Assembly (NCBI GenBank): GCA_942492855.1
Contig: OW818647.1
Location: forward strand, 1,488,001-1,552,000
Reading direction: 5' to 3'
From: G963677485 sp942492855
Lineage (GTDB): Bacteria; Armatimonadota; HRBIN16
Length of the DNA: 64,000 nucleotides
The notes beneath the pieces are model-generated. The model saw only the letters and a program-made list of their open reading frames with translations. It was not told where the DNA came from and searched no databases. Both the position numbers and the translations under genes were made by a program. Below, one piece after another: positions 17,961 through 27,033 of this stretch (its first letter is position 1; each line of letters begins with the position of its first letter).

Positions 17961-18665
17961 CTATTCGCGGTTCAAATGCGTGGCAATCTGCTCCATGGGC
18001 ACATCCGCCCAGTGCTTCGCCAGGAACTCTCGCTGCGGGCCGCTCAACTCGTCGCTCACCACTGGCTGTGCAGGGCTGAGTTCGCCGAACACCACCGCCT
18101 GCGGCATAGCGTTCACAAACTGATTGAACAGAACAGCCACGCTGGCCTGCCCCTCTCGAAACTGCAGCGTCTCACCCATTTCCAGCAGAGCGCGCGCAAA
18201 CGGCTCCGCTGCCGGTGTGATCCGCCCCTGTTGAAGCCACTGCTCCAATTGGCGGTCCACATGAAGCAGCTCATGTGTGGTTTCCATCAGGATTTCACCT
18301 CCAAAGATTCGCTCCTGTTGCTTGTGAAAGATACGTGCATCCGGCACACGCGGGGCCTCAGTGACCGAGAGCTCAAGCAGACGCTCGCAGCTCGGGTCTA
18401 GCCCCACACTCAGCCCGAAGATACCCAGCCGTTGAAGCAGGGCGTCGGCCTCTGTGCTCAGCTCCAGCCTGCCCAGCAGCTCTTCGCCGTGCGGCCAAAC
18501 CTCCACCAGCTCACCCAACCGCCACTGACCACCCAGATGCTCCACCGTGATGGGGATGGGGGCCTGGAACTGTTGTGCGATTTGGGATATCTGCTGAGGT
18601 TCGATCTGAAGACCGCGTTCGGGGTAGTGGCCTGCTTCAAACAGCTTCGCTATGCGTTTCACCAT
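17961..18665 (-). CDS. Prohead protease/scaffold, Mu gpI-like
   Basis: A 234-aa protein. The N-terminal half fits a phage maturation protease: VEHLGG (H43), then FGLSVGLDP (S86), the His/Ser pair of the HK97-type fold. The C-terminal half is helical and includes LQQGRITPAAEPFARALL, which resembles the scaffold part of Mu-like gpI proteins. Family members cut themselves and the capsid during head assembly. I used ATG 18665, which has GGGGG 8 nt upstream; an extension to 18836 only translates a tandem repeat. It is the first gene of the head cassette. Confidence 0.75.
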   Translation of the reverse strand: MVKRIAKLFEAGHYPERGLQIEPQQISQIAQQFQAPIPITVEHLGGQWRLGELVEVWPHGEELLGRLELSTEADALLQRLGIFGLSVGLDPSCERLLELSVTEAPRVPDARIFHKQQERIFGGEILMETTHELLHVDRQLEQWLQQGRITPAAEPFARALLEMGETLQFREGQASVAVLFNQFVNAMPQAVVFGELSPAQPVVSDELSGPQREFLAKHWADVPMEQIATHLNRE

Positions 18666-18740
18666 ATGGTTCACCCCCATATCATATGGGCGGTTTATGG
18701 GGGGCAGTGTCCGATTTGGGGGTGGGGGCGGTATTTCATC

Positions 18741-18776
18741 GGACGGATAGGGCGGATAGGACGGATAGGACGGATC
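18741..18776. repeat. Short tandem repeat GGACGGATAG
   Basis: About 3.5 units of a 10-bp repeat (GGACGGATAG, one unit GGGCGGATAG) precede the head cassette. Related ACGGAT-rich stretches occur near 46620-46650 and 49786-49810. Confidence 0.7.
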
Positions 18777-18816
18777 ACCCGCATCGGTCCGATCCGTCCG
18801 ATTCATCCCTAAAAAC

Positions 18817-18849
18817 CCAAAAAAGGGCGGCTGCAAGCTGCAGCCGCCC
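18817..18849 (-). terminator. Terminator after RND efflux operon
   Basis: On the minus strand the perfect 11-bp stem GGGCGGCTGCA with a 3-nt loop is followed by TTTTTTGGG. It lies about 15 bp after the RND permease stop and separates that operon from the phage cassette. Confidence 0.92.
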
Positions 18850-18863
18850 CGTGGCAGAGCCGT

Positions 18864-21800
18864 TTAGCTCTTTGGTTTCGCTTTCCGATGGCCCAGACTG
18901 CCAAGCCACTGCCCCACATCATCAAAGATGGTGTAGACAGCCGGAATCACCAGCAGCGTGAGCACGGTGCCCAGCAGCAGCCCTCCGATGACCGTAATAC
19001 CCATCGGCTGGCGGAACTCGGAGCCGCGTCCCAGTGCTAATGCGGTGGGCAGCGTGCCGAAGACCGCCGCGAAGGTGGTCATTAAGATGGGCCGCATTCT
19101 CGTAGGACCGGCGATCAGCAACGCCTCATGCCGGTCATGCCCGCGAGCCCTCAGGGTGTTAGTATAGTCCACCATCAAGATGGCGTTCTTGGTCACCAGA
19201 CCCATCAGCATGATGACACCGATGAACGCCACCACATTCAGCACCGATGCATCCACACCGGCGTTGTAGCACACGATCAACGCCACCAGCGCGCCGATGA
19301 GCGCCATCGGCAGGCTGAGCATGATGATCAGCGGCGTGAGCAGTGAGTTAAACAGCGAGGCCATCAGCATGTAGACCAAAATGATCGCCAGCATCAGCGC
19401 ACGCATCATGAAGGCACCCTCTTCAGCCATGACCTGATTCTCACCAGACCACTCCAGCCGGACACCCGGTGGCACCACTTTGGAGGAAGCGATGGCCTTG
19501 TCAATCACGCCCTGCATATTGCCCGGCAGATAGCCCGGACGCAGGTTACACGTCACAGACACCTGGCGTTCACGGTCACGTCTGTCGATTTTGGTGGGGC
19601 CGCTGGTAAGCTGCACGCTACCCACATCGCCTAACCTGACCGGTGCGCCGTTCACGTAGGAGATCACCAGGTCACCCACACCATCAAGGTCGGTGCGCAT
19701 GTCCTTGGGTAATTGCACACGGATGTCGTATTCCTTACCTGCGTCGCGGTATTTCACGTCCGTGTTACCCTCTATATAGGTTCGCACGGCGGTCGCAACG
19801 GTCGCCAGGTTGACACCCAGATCAGCCGCCCTGTCTTGATCAAGTGTGAACTGCAGCTCAGGTTTGCCCAGCTTCCAGCTCACATCGGCATCCACGCACC
19901 CTTCGGTTCTGTCCAGAACCTGGCGTAGTTTGGTTGCGGAGGTCACCAGTTGGTTGGTGTTCGATCCCTGAAGGTATATCTCAATGGGTGCTCCCTCACC
20001 GCCACCGCTGCCCGAGGCAGTGACCGTGATCTTGGCACCAGGGATGCTTCCCGCCACCTTGCGTGCGATGTCCACAAGGTCGGTGTCCTTCCGGGTCCGC
20101 AGGTAGCCATGGTCAGTCCAGAACATCAACTGGTCCATGATAGCCCGCTTCTCCGCCAGCTCCAGCGCGATTTCGCCCACATTAGAGCCTGACCCTCCGG
20201 CACTCCACATACCTGCAGAGGTTCCGCCCACGATACTGCTGATGGATGCCACATCGCGGATCAGGTCTTTGTCAGCCTTGATCCGGCTTTCCAGAGTTTT
20301 CAAAACCCGGTCAGTCGTGGCCAGCGAGGTGCCGGCGGGCAGTTCCACACTGACGCCTACCCCTCCGCTGTCATTCTGGCCAAAAAACCGGAAGGGCAGC
20401 AGCGGCCGCGTCATGCTCCCGCCAACCAGCGCACCGCCGAAGGCGATGGCTCCAATGACGGCCAAACCGATGGCCCCTTTGATGGACGGTGCCACTGACT
20501 GGCGCGTGATCGCAAGCCTGGCGAATCCCACGACCAGAATGATGGCCGCAAGTGTCAGGAAGTTCCCCAGCAGTGAAATACCCATTGTGAACGCTTCTGT
20601 TTTCCCTGCCAATGACCCCGCGATCAACATAAAGATGGTCAGCAGCAGGCAGACGCCAAGCCCGAGTGTCATCCAGCGGTGGGTTAGAACGCGATCAAGA
20701 AGGCCTCGATAACTCTTTTCCAGCTTGCTGTATCCGCGTTCAAACCAGCCAAAGAAGCCAGTCTTCGCCTCTTCCACATGCTCGCCACCCTTGAACCAGC
20801 TACTGGCCAGCATGGGCGTGAGTGTGAAACTGACGAACAGTGAGAACAGCGTGGCCACCGCGATGGTGATACCAAACGCCTTGAAATACATACCGGCGAT
20901 ACCGCCCATGAACGCGATGGGCACGAACACCACCACGTCCACAAGGGTGATTGTCACAGCGGCCAGACCGATCTCCGACCGACCGTTGAGTGCCGCCTCA
21001 CGCGGCCGTTCCCCATTCGAGAGGTGCCGGAAGATATTCTCAAGCACCACGATGGAGTCGTCGACCAAGATACCTGTGGCCAGCGAGAGTGCCATCAAGG
21101 TCATGGTATTCAGCGTCAGCCCCATCGAGTTCATCACCAGGAAGGTGCTGACAAATGAGATCGGGATCGCCATCGATACGATGAACGTGCCCCTCAGGTT
21201 GTGAAGGAAGGTATAAACTACCAGCACAGCCAGGATAATCGCCAGCACCAGCGATATCTGCACATCCAACAGGTTCTCGTTGATGCGCTTACTGTCGTCA
21301 TTCGTCACCTGGAAGGTCACGTCTTTTGGCAAATCACGCCGCAGTTGAGCCAGCTCCAGCTTGACGCCGTCGCACACTTCCGCCGTGTTCGCATCGGATG
21401 TCTTCTGCACGGTGATGGTCACCGTGCTCCGGCCGTTCAGACGGCTCTCCTGCGTCTTCTCCTCTTGGGCGTCCAGAACGGTGGCGATGTCACCTAACTG
21501 AACGCTTTGACCGGGGTATCCGGGCAGACCGATACGAAGCTGCCGGATTTGGTCCAGTGACCGAAATTCTCCAAACAACCTTAGCGCATACTCGTGACGG
21601 CTCTGCTCAATACGTCCGCCAGGTACGCTGATATTCTGCTGCTGCATAGCGGCCACTATGTAAGCAGGGCTCAGACTGGTGGCATTGAGCCGTTCCGGTC
21701 TCAATGTGACTTTGATTTCACGCTTAGCACCGCCAATAACATTGACGGCAGCCACGCCAGAGACACGGGCCAGGCGGTTGGTGACCACTTCTTCCGCGAG

Positions 21801-22262
21801 ATACCGCAACTGACGCTGCTCACGCTTGCCCGTCATGCCGAACCGGAAAACAGGGCTGGAGTTTGCGTCCAGCTTGCTGATGGTTGGCGTCTTGGCATCC
21901 TGCGGCAAAGATGACCGCACGCGGTCAACCTTGCTGCGCACGTCATTCACGGCCACATCCACATTGGTACCGAGTGTGAACTCAATAAATATAAGCGACA
22001 TGCCTTCTTGACTGGTACTATCAACATGTTTCACACCGTTGACGCTGTTCACGGCATCCTCAAGCGGTTTGGAGATCAGTGTCTCCACCTCCTGAGGTCC
22101 GGCACCTACATATACAGTCGCTACAGTGACGTATGGGAATTCCACTTTGGGCTCAAGTTCGCGTTTCATGCTGAACAACGCCAACAGTCCCATCACCGCC
22201 AACGCCGAGAAGATCATCCAGATCAACACCGGCCTCTTGATGGCTAAATTAGTTAACCACAT
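18864..22262 (-). CDS. RND efflux permease, AcrB/HAE type, with two extra membrane segments
   Basis: A 1132-aa inner-membrane proton-driven exporter. The proton-relay motif GILVDDSIVVLEN (two Asp) in TM4 marks the hydrophobe/amphiphile (multidrug) class, and TM10 carries the conserved Lys in LVTKNAILMVDY. It is about 90 residues longer than AcrB. After TM7 (LGLGVCLLLTIFMLIAG) there are two additional hydrophobic stretches (LLGNFLTLAAIILVVGFARL and AIGLAVIGAIAFGGALVGG) before the second periplasmic loop (FFGQNDSGGVGVSVELPAGT). The pair preserves topology. It is the last gene of a three-gene operon with MFP and TolC partners; substrates are unknown. Confidence 0.93.
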   Translation of the reverse strand: MWLTNLAIKRPVLIWMIFSALAVMGLLALFSMKRELEPKVEFPYVTVATVYVGAGPQEVETLISKPLEDAVNSVNGVKHVDSTSQEGMSLIFIEFTLGTNVDVAVNDVRSKVDRVRSSLPQDAKTPTISKLDANSSPVFRFGMTGKREQRQLRYLAEEVVTNRLARVSGVAAVNVIGGAKREIKVTLRPERLNATSLSPAYIVAAMQQQNISVPGGRIEQSRHEYALRLFGEFRSLDQIRQLRIGLPGYPGQSVQLGDIATVLDAQEEKTQESRLNGRSTVTITVQKTSDANTAEVCDGVKLELAQLRRDLPKDVTFQVTNDDSKRINENLLDVQISLVLAIILAVLVVYTFLHNLRGTFIVSMAIPISFVSTFLVMNSMGLTLNTMTLMALSLATGILVDDSIVVLENIFRHLSNGERPREAALNGRSEIGLAAVTITLVDVVVFVPIAFMGGIAGMYFKAFGITIAVATLFSLFVSFTLTPMLASSWFKGGEHVEEAKTGFFGWFERGYSKLEKSYRGLLDRVLTHRWMTLGLGVCLLLTIFMLIAGSLAGKTEAFTMGISLLGNFLTLAAIILVVGFARLAITRQSVAPSIKGAIGLAVIGAIAFGGALVGGSMTRPLLPFRFFGQNDSGGVGVSVELPAGTSLATTDRVLKTLESRIKADKDLIRDVASISSIVGGTSAGMWSAGGSGSNVGEIALELAEKRAIMDQLMFWTDHGYLRTRKDTDLVDIARKVAGSIPGAKITVTASGSGGGEGAPIEIYLQGSNTNQLVTSATKLRQVLDRTEGCVDADVSWKLGKPELQFTLDQDRAADLGVNLATVATAVRTYIEGNTDVKYRDAGKEYDIRVQLPKDMRTDLDGVGDLVISYVNGAPVRLGDVGSVQLTSGPTKIDRRDRERQVSVTCNLRPGYLPGNMQGVIDKAIASSKVVPPGVRLEWSGENQVMAEEGAFMMRALMLAIILVYMLMASLFNSLLTPLIIMLSLPMALIGALVALIVCYNAGVDASVLNVVAFIGVIMLMGLVTKNAILMVDYTNTLRARGHDRHEALLIAGPTRMRPILMTTFAAVFGTLPTALALGRGSEFRQPMGITVIGGLLLGTVLTLLVIPAVYTIFDDVGQWLGSLGHRKAKPKS

Positions 22263-22279
22263 AGGGGTCTATCCTCTCG

Positions 22280-23731
22280 CTAGTTGTTGATGTTGGATGC
22301 TGTATTTTCGGCCTTGACCTTATCGCCATCGGCCAGGTTCTCTTGTCCCTGAACCACCACCATGTCACCCGCCTTGACGAGAGTCACCTCAGCAGAGCTG
22401 GGGTTGGTGTAGCCTAAAGTCACATTCAGCTCTTTAGCAACGCTGTCCTTGCCAACCACGAACACCGATATGCCGGAGGTTCGCTGAAGCAGTGCGTCAC
22501 GCGGAACTATCACCACATCATTGTGAACATCGGCTACGATCTGCCCGCGGGCAAACATCTCAGGCCTCAACTGGCCGTTGGCGTTAGCGATATTTACACG
22601 CACGGTGAAATCACGGCTGCCAGCCTGGCCCACAGGGTAGATTTTAGACACGACGCCCTTGAAGGACCGTCCTGGAAAGGCGTCAACACCCACTTTGACT
22701 GTCTGACCGGAGCGCACATAGCGAACCTGGTTCTCCGGAACCCGAGCTTCATAGTAGATGCTGTTCAGGTCCACTATGCGCATGGCAGGTTTCCCGCCAT
22801 CCAGCATGGCTCCCGGCTCTGTGTCACGTTCCGCCACAATACCGCTGATACTGCTGCGGGTGATGCAGTCATTGACCACCTGAAGTGCCTGAGCCAGCCC
22901 TGTTTTGGCTTGTGCCACGGCTGCTCTGGCTTCCGCGACTTCCTGAGCCCGCAGACTGTTCTGACTTCGTCCGGTTTCTGCAGATGCTAAAGCTTCTTTG
23001 GCCTGCCTTACGTTGGCTCGGGCGGCGTCGATGTCTTCCTGGCGAGAGCCCTCTTTGACCATATTGAGGTTCTGCTGTGCGCTGCGGTGCTGTGCCTCCG
23101 CGGCTGCCAGGTTGCTTTTTGCCACATCCAACTGCTGTCGGCCGATGGCGTCACGCTCGAACAGCCCCTTGATACGGGTATAGTTCTGCCGGGCATTCTC
23201 CATGTTGGCCTGAGCCACGTTCACGGCCTCTTCAGCGGCGGCTCGCTCCTGGGGTCTTGCCCCGGCGTCGACGGCTCTCAGGCGGGCCTCTGCGGCATCC
23301 AGCGTGGCTTTCGCTCCGCGGATGCTGGCATCGGTAGATGCCGGCTGCACCTTCATGCCGGTGATCGCTCTTGCCAGACGCGCTTCGGCCATCGCCACAG
23401 CAGCGCGAGCTTCTTGAACGCTCAAGCTGCTCATCGAGCTCTCTTGAACCAGCACTATCTGGCCGGCACTCACGCGATCTCCTTCACGAACAGCCACAGA
23501 CTTCACAAGCCCGGTGTTCTTAGGAGATAAAATGACATCACGTTCGGCGTTCAGCGCACCGGTCACAGAGATGGTGAACGGGATATCTCCCTTGGTAGCA
23601 GCCACAACACCTACCGTTGGTAAAGCAGACTCGGCCTTTTCCACCTTCTGTTTTCCGGCACAGCCAGCAAACAGAACAAGTGAGGCCACAGCGATCACAG
23701 GAACTCTATATGTAAGTATTACCGAATTCAC
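22280..23731 (-). CDS. RND periplasmic adaptor lipoprotein (MFP)
   Basis: A 483-aa membrane-fusion protein linking the RND pump to TolC. It has a lipoprotein signal with lipobox LFAGC (C24), a biotinyl-lipoyl half domain (VKSVAVREGDRVSAGQIVLV), and a long alpha-helical hairpin with Ala/Arg/Glu-rich heptads (about residues 100-280). The second lipoyl half and beta-barrel follow (VRYVRSGQTVKVGVDAFPGR), then the membrane-proximal domain. Translation begins at GTG 23731 behind GGGAGA. The tolC stop lies 11 bp upstream and the RND gene 17 bp downstream, so all three form one operon. The helical hairpin is longer than in AcrA, with degenerate repeats. Confidence 0.92.
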   Translation of the reverse strand: MNSVILTYRVPVIAVASLVLFAGCAGKQKVEKAESALPTVGVVAATKGDIPFTISVTGALNAERDVILSPKNTGLVKSVAVREGDRVSAGQIVLVQESSMSSLSVQEARAAVAMAEARLARAITGMKVQPASTDASIRGAKATLDAAEARLRAVDAGARPQERAAAEEAVNVAQANMENARQNYTRIKGLFERDAIGRQQLDVAKSNLAAAEAQHRSAQQNLNMVKEGSRQEDIDAARANVRQAKEALASAETGRSQNSLRAQEVAEARAAVAQAKTGLAQALQVVNDCITRSSISGIVAERDTEPGAMLDGGKPAMRIVDLNSIYYEARVPENQVRYVRSGQTVKVGVDAFPGRSFKGVVSKIYPVGQAGSRDFTVRVNIANANGQLRPEMFARGQIVADVHNDVVIVPRDALLQRTSGISVFVVGKDSVAKELNVTLGYTNPSSAEVTLVKAGDMVVVQGQENLADGDKVKAENTASNINN

Positions 23732-23742
23732 GTCGTCTCTCC

Positions 23743-25050
23743 CTATTCCGTTTTTGCGTTTTTGCCAAGTGCGCGGTCAAACCGCGACACGGCAGTCAGC
23801 AGATCGAATTTCGCATTAACCAGGTTCAACTGTGCCTGTGTATACATTAACTCCGCGTCACTCAGTTCGATCTGGTCAGCCACACCCTCTTCATATCGCA
23901 CGCGTGAGACCCGCAACGCCTCGCCCGCTTGTTCGGCTCCTTTGGTTGCAGCGGTCACTTTCTCCGATGATTCTTTGATCAGCAGCGTCACCTGGCGCAC
24001 TTCAAGCTTGACGGCTTCTTCCATGTCTTGCTTGTTGATCTCTGCCTCTTCTACGCCCAGCTTCGCCTGCTTCACCGCATCGCGGGTTGCATATGCGTCA
24101 AACACGAGGAATGACATTGAGGCTGTGGTGGAATACTGGACATCCCTGTTCGCGAACGCACTGGGAGTCAGATTGAGCTGCCAGCTACCGCTCACACCCA
24201 GCGTGGGCATGCTGCCTCTGCGGGCGTACAGGATCCCGCGTTTTGCCAGTTCGATGTTGACATCTGACAGTGCCATTTCCGGCCTGGCCACGAGGGCCTC
24301 TGCCACGGCTGCGTCATAACCTGCAGTGGGCAGAACCGCATCTTCCACCGGCTGCACATCATAAACGGTGTTGATATCGCGCCCTAATGTGCTGTTCAAC
24401 GAGGCCTTGCTGATCTCCAGCCCGTTCTCCGCACTGATTCGCACCTGCTCTGCAGCGGCTACGGCCGCTTCGGCGCGGCTGATATCCAGCCGAGGGCTCA
24501 CACCGGCATCCACCAGGGCCTGCGCTGTCCGAAGACGATCCTTAGCGTTCTTGACCGCCTCTTCAGCGACCGCCAGGCTGGCCTTGCTTCGCAATATTTG
24601 GAAGTAGGCCTCACGCACCGTCAGCACCAGGTTGTTCTGTTCCATCTGCAGCGACAGTCTGGCCGCCAGGCTGTTACTCTTAGCCACCAGCACCCCGTTG
24701 CGGATCATCCCGCTGATATCAATGGGCATCGTCCAGGTGGCTCCAGCCGTGATGTTGTCTTTAGGGCTGGTCGTGATGGTGTCGCCATTCACTTCAACCG
24801 TACCCGCCTTATCCAGCAGCGTATAGTTACCGCTCACACCCAACGTGGGCAGATAGGCATTTTTGGCGCCACTTTCGCTAATTTGGGCTTTTTGGTCCTG
24901 CAGGTAGATTTTTCTGATCGTCCTGTTGTTCTTGAGCGCTGTCTCAATACCTTGCTGAAGGTTCAGCATTTCGGGCGCTTGTGCCATCACAGCCATCGGC
25001 ATTGCCAAGGCTGATATCATCAAAAAGCCCAGAATGTTTTTTGTGGTCAT
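23743..25050 (-). CDS. TolC-family outer-membrane efflux protein
   Basis: A 435-aa outer-membrane channel. It has a signal peptide (MTTKNILGFLMISALAMPMAVMAQA) and two repeated OEP domains with the family phrases LNLQQGIETALKNNRTIR and ISRAEAAVAAAEQVR near the centre. A coiled helical C-terminal half includes RYEEGVADQIELSDAELMY. It is the first gene of the efflux operon. The start ATG 25050 has GAGGGG 10 nt upstream. The short leader ends at a 368-bp palindromic element (25111-25478) that may separate it from upstream transcription. Confidence 0.92.
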   Translation of the reverse strand: MTTKNILGFLMISALAMPMAVMAQAPEMLNLQQGIETALKNNRTIRKIYLQDQKAQISESGAKNAYLPTLGVSGNYTLLDKAGTVEVNGDTITTSPKDNITAGATWTMPIDISGMIRNGVLVAKSNSLAARLSLQMEQNNLVLTVREAYFQILRSKASLAVAEEAVKNAKDRLRTAQALVDAGVSPRLDISRAEAAVAAAEQVRISAENGLEISKASLNSTLGRDINTVYDVQPVEDAVLPTAGYDAAVAEALVARPEMALSDVNIELAKRGILYARRGSMPTLGVSGSWQLNLTPSAFANRDVQYSTTASMSFLVFDAYATRDAVKQAKLGVEEAEINKQDMEEAVKLEVRQVTLLIKESSEKVTAATKGAEQAGEALRVSRVRYEEGVADQIELSDAELMYTQAQLNLVNAKFDLLTAVSRFDRALGKNAKTE

Positions 25051-25110
25051 CTATTTCGTTCCCCTCTATGCAGGTTGAAATGTATGGGTATCATTTTGAT
25101 TTCATTGTTG

Positions 25111-25478
25111 TAACTACTCAGCCATCAGATCATACTGCCATGTGCCTGTCCAGCATATCCGCAACGCCTATATGCATCTCCGCGGGCACCCACGAAGTGG
25201 GTACGATTCTTATAGCCAGGGGTGAGCGAAGCGATACCCCTGGAAAGCGGTGCATCATTCCTACCCCGAAGTGGGTTGCACCTATTCGCGGTAGCCGTTT
25301 TGTCAAGTCGCCGAAGACGACCCACTTCGGGGTAGTCGGCGTTCTGTTGCCTACCACGGGTTGCGCTAACGCTTACCCGCGGCTATAAGAATCATACCCA
25401 CTTCGTGGGTGCCGGAAGCTACAGCAGGTTTATAGATCGTGTTCTGATGCACGGTCATCCCTCATGGCTGAGTAGTTA
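25111..25478. repeat. Nested palindromic element A
   Basis: The ends are 15-bp perfect inverted repeats (TAACTACTCAGCCAT at 25111-25125, its complement at 25464-25478). Inside, 25185-25217 pairs with 25381-25413 over 33 bp with one mismatch (arm begins GGCACCCACGAAGTGGGTA). Inside that again are hairpins AGGGGT..ACCCCT, TACCCCGAAGTGGGT, ACCCACTTCGGGGTA and CGGGT..ACCCG. The 229-bp core recurs, inverted, at 49483-49710. No conserved open frame is present. The outer 15-bp repeats are not found at the second copy. Confidence 0.85.
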
Positions 25479-25827
25479 CTCATTATTGTTAATATTAGGT
25501 TTCCAGAGGCTAGATTGCCGACTCTGTAATGAGGCCTTACCCAGTAAGTACTCGTTTAATGATTGCCCACTCATTGATCATATGTCAAGTAACAATAGTA
25601 TCAGAACTGCTGGTGGAGTAGCGATGCCTGTAAAGCAGTGTGAAATCGGATGTAAAACAGATACAAACAGGCGATTCGCATAGGTGGTAGCTGGTTACCA
25701 ATAGCGGATAAAACAGAGTAGACCATGCCACACCACACCCGCCAAGAACCGTGGCAGGTGTGGTGTCCCTATAGTAAACGGTTGGCATTTGGCTGGTGTG
25801 CGTCACAACACCAGCTCCTTAATGCCC
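25479..25827. other. AT-rich gene-free stretch
   Basis: About 350 bp downstream of the cytidylate-kinase-like gene. A hairpin of the form GGTGTGG..CCACACC (about 25727-25765, around CCAAGAACCGTGG) could act as its terminator. Nothing else is recognised. Confidence 0.4.
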
Positions 25828-26535
25828 TTATAACATATGTTTACTTTCCCAGAGCTTCTCCGCCAGTTGATAGATGCTCATGGCTATCTGCTCAGGGGTC
25901 AGGTGGTCGGTGCTGTATACCACATCGTAGGCATTCGTATCGTTGATTTCGCGGTCATAGATACGGTGAATGAAGTGGCTGCGAAGCTTGTCCTTCTCCG
26001 TGATCTGCTTTCGCGCCTGTTTTTCGGGCATGCCGGTCAGGCTGACACATCGCTGCACGCGGTTTTCCAGTTGGCTTACAATCCTCACATTAAGCGAATT
26101 AGGAAGCACGAAATTGGCCCCACGGCCCACTATGACAGCTCTACCCTCTTTCGCTATCACCCGGACGACACGCATTAAGTACTTCTTGTATTTCAACGGC
26201 TCCATATCCCCGATACCCATCAGGTTACGCATCGTGGAGGATATCTGCGAATCATGTGACTCATCAATCCGCGAGACATCACTCAACCGTTCACCCGCAT
26301 GCAGGGCAATCCAGTTAAGAATCTCTTTGTCCCAGGATTTCCAGGTCGCCGGCAGCAAAGTCATTAATAGTTGAAGCACCTCATCACCCAGTGCCCAGCT
26401 CTCTCGCGAAAATGTGATGACCGCCTTCTCAACATCCCCTTGTTCGACCGATGAGCCTGCTTCCTCAATTCGGCTGCGTAGAACAGCTTCCATGATCTGT
26501 TGATCAACGAGTTTGGAGTAATCTGTGCTTGGCAT
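25828..26535 (-). CDS. Cytidylate-kinase-like family protein
   Basis: A 235-aa member of the cytidylate-kinase-like (AAA_26) group of P-loop proteins. Family marks are VITFSRESWALGDEVLQLL near residue 40 (usual form TISRxxGSGG), GRAVIVGRGANFVLP in the middle and NRVQRCVSLTGM followed by a charged helix. The nucleotide-binding loop is degenerate here (SWALGD instead of GSGG), so true CMP kinase activity is doubtful. Group members often stand alone with unknown substrate. Good Shine-Dalgarno AAAGGCGG before ATG 26535; monocistronic. Confidence 0.7.
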   Translation of the reverse strand: MPSTDYSKLVDQQIMEAVLRSRIEEAGSSVEQGDVEKAVITFSRESWALGDEVLQLLMTLLPATWKSWDKEILNWIALHAGERLSDVSRIDESHDSQISSTMRNLMGIGDMEPLKYKKYLMRVVRVIAKEGRAVIVGRGANFVLPNSLNVRIVSQLENRVQRCVSLTGMPEKQARKQITEKDKLRSHFIHRIYDREINDTNAYDVVYSTDHLTPEQIAMSIYQLAEKLWESKHML

Positions 26536-26647
26536 AGTGGACCGCCTTTCTGTGCGTTCAATAAGCTCATCTATGAGCAGACCATATTACTTCATTACTG
26601 TACCCCACCTCACAACACATTAGTACGGTGATTTGCTGTGCCCGTAC

Positions 26648-26676
26648 TTGACTTTTCACGCCAGCCTTCGTATACT
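26648..26676 (+). promoter_or_regulatory. Sigma70-type promoter for the tRNA cluster
   Basis: TTGACT at 26648-26653 and TATACT at 26671-26676 with 17 bp between them are close to the consensus. The predicted start is some 10-15 bp upstream of tRNA-Leu, so all three tRNAs can form one transcript. Confidence 0.85.
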
Positions 26677-26696
26677 ATTTCATGCTGTTCGGCTTT

Positions 26697-26781
26697 GGGC
26701 GAGTGGTGAAATTGGTATACACGCTAGATTTAGGATCTAGTGCCGCAAGGCGTAGGAGTTCAAGTCTCCTCTCGCCCACCA
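26697..26781 (+). tRNA. tRNA-Leu (anticodon TAG)
   Basis: The acceptor stem GGGCGAG pairs with CTCGCCC, and the CCA end is encoded. The anticodon stem CTAGA/TCTAG encloses TTTAGGA (anticodon TAG). A class II variable arm (TGCCGCAAGGCG) and a T-arm GGAGTTCAAGTCTCC are present. Confidence 0.96.
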
Positions 26782-26794
26782 TTTAGTCCGTCGG

Positions 26795-26870
26795 GCGGGA
26801 GTAGCTCAGTTGGTAGAGCATCTGCTTGCCATGCAGAAGGTCGCGGGTTCGAGCCCCGTCTCCCGCTCCA
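26795..26870 (+). tRNA. tRNA-Gly (anticodon GCC), copy 1
   Basis: 76 nt. The acceptor GCGGGAG pairs with CTCCCGC, the D-arm is GCTCAGTTGGTAGAGC, the anticodon loop TTGCCAT lies in stem TCTGC/GCAGA, the T-arm is CGGGTTCGAGCCCCG, and CCA is encoded. Identical to copy 2. Confidence 0.96.
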
Positions 26871-26904
26871 TTTTGACGTTCCGAATACGAAGCCGCCCAC
26901 GCGG

Positions 26905-26980
26905 GCGGGAGTAGCTCAGTTGGTAGAGCATCTGCTTGCCATGCAGAAGGTCGCGGGTTCGAGCCCCGTCTCCCGCTCCA
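26905..26980 (+). tRNA. tRNA-Gly (anticodon GCC), copy 2
   Basis: Identical over all 76 nt to the copy at 26795-26870, 34 bp downstream of it, with encoded CCA. A terminator follows within 20 bp. A recent tandem duplication is the simple explanation. Confidence 0.96.
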
Positions 26981-26998
26981 TTTCCTTTTTAAGTATTA

Positions 26999-27033
26999 GC
27001 CCCGTCAGAATCACCAGTTCTGACGGGGCTTTA
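26999..27033 (+). terminator. Terminator of the tRNA cluster
   Basis: The perfect 12-bp stem GCCCCGTCAGAA against TTCTGACGGGGC with a 7-nt loop is followed by TTTA. Confidence 0.9.
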
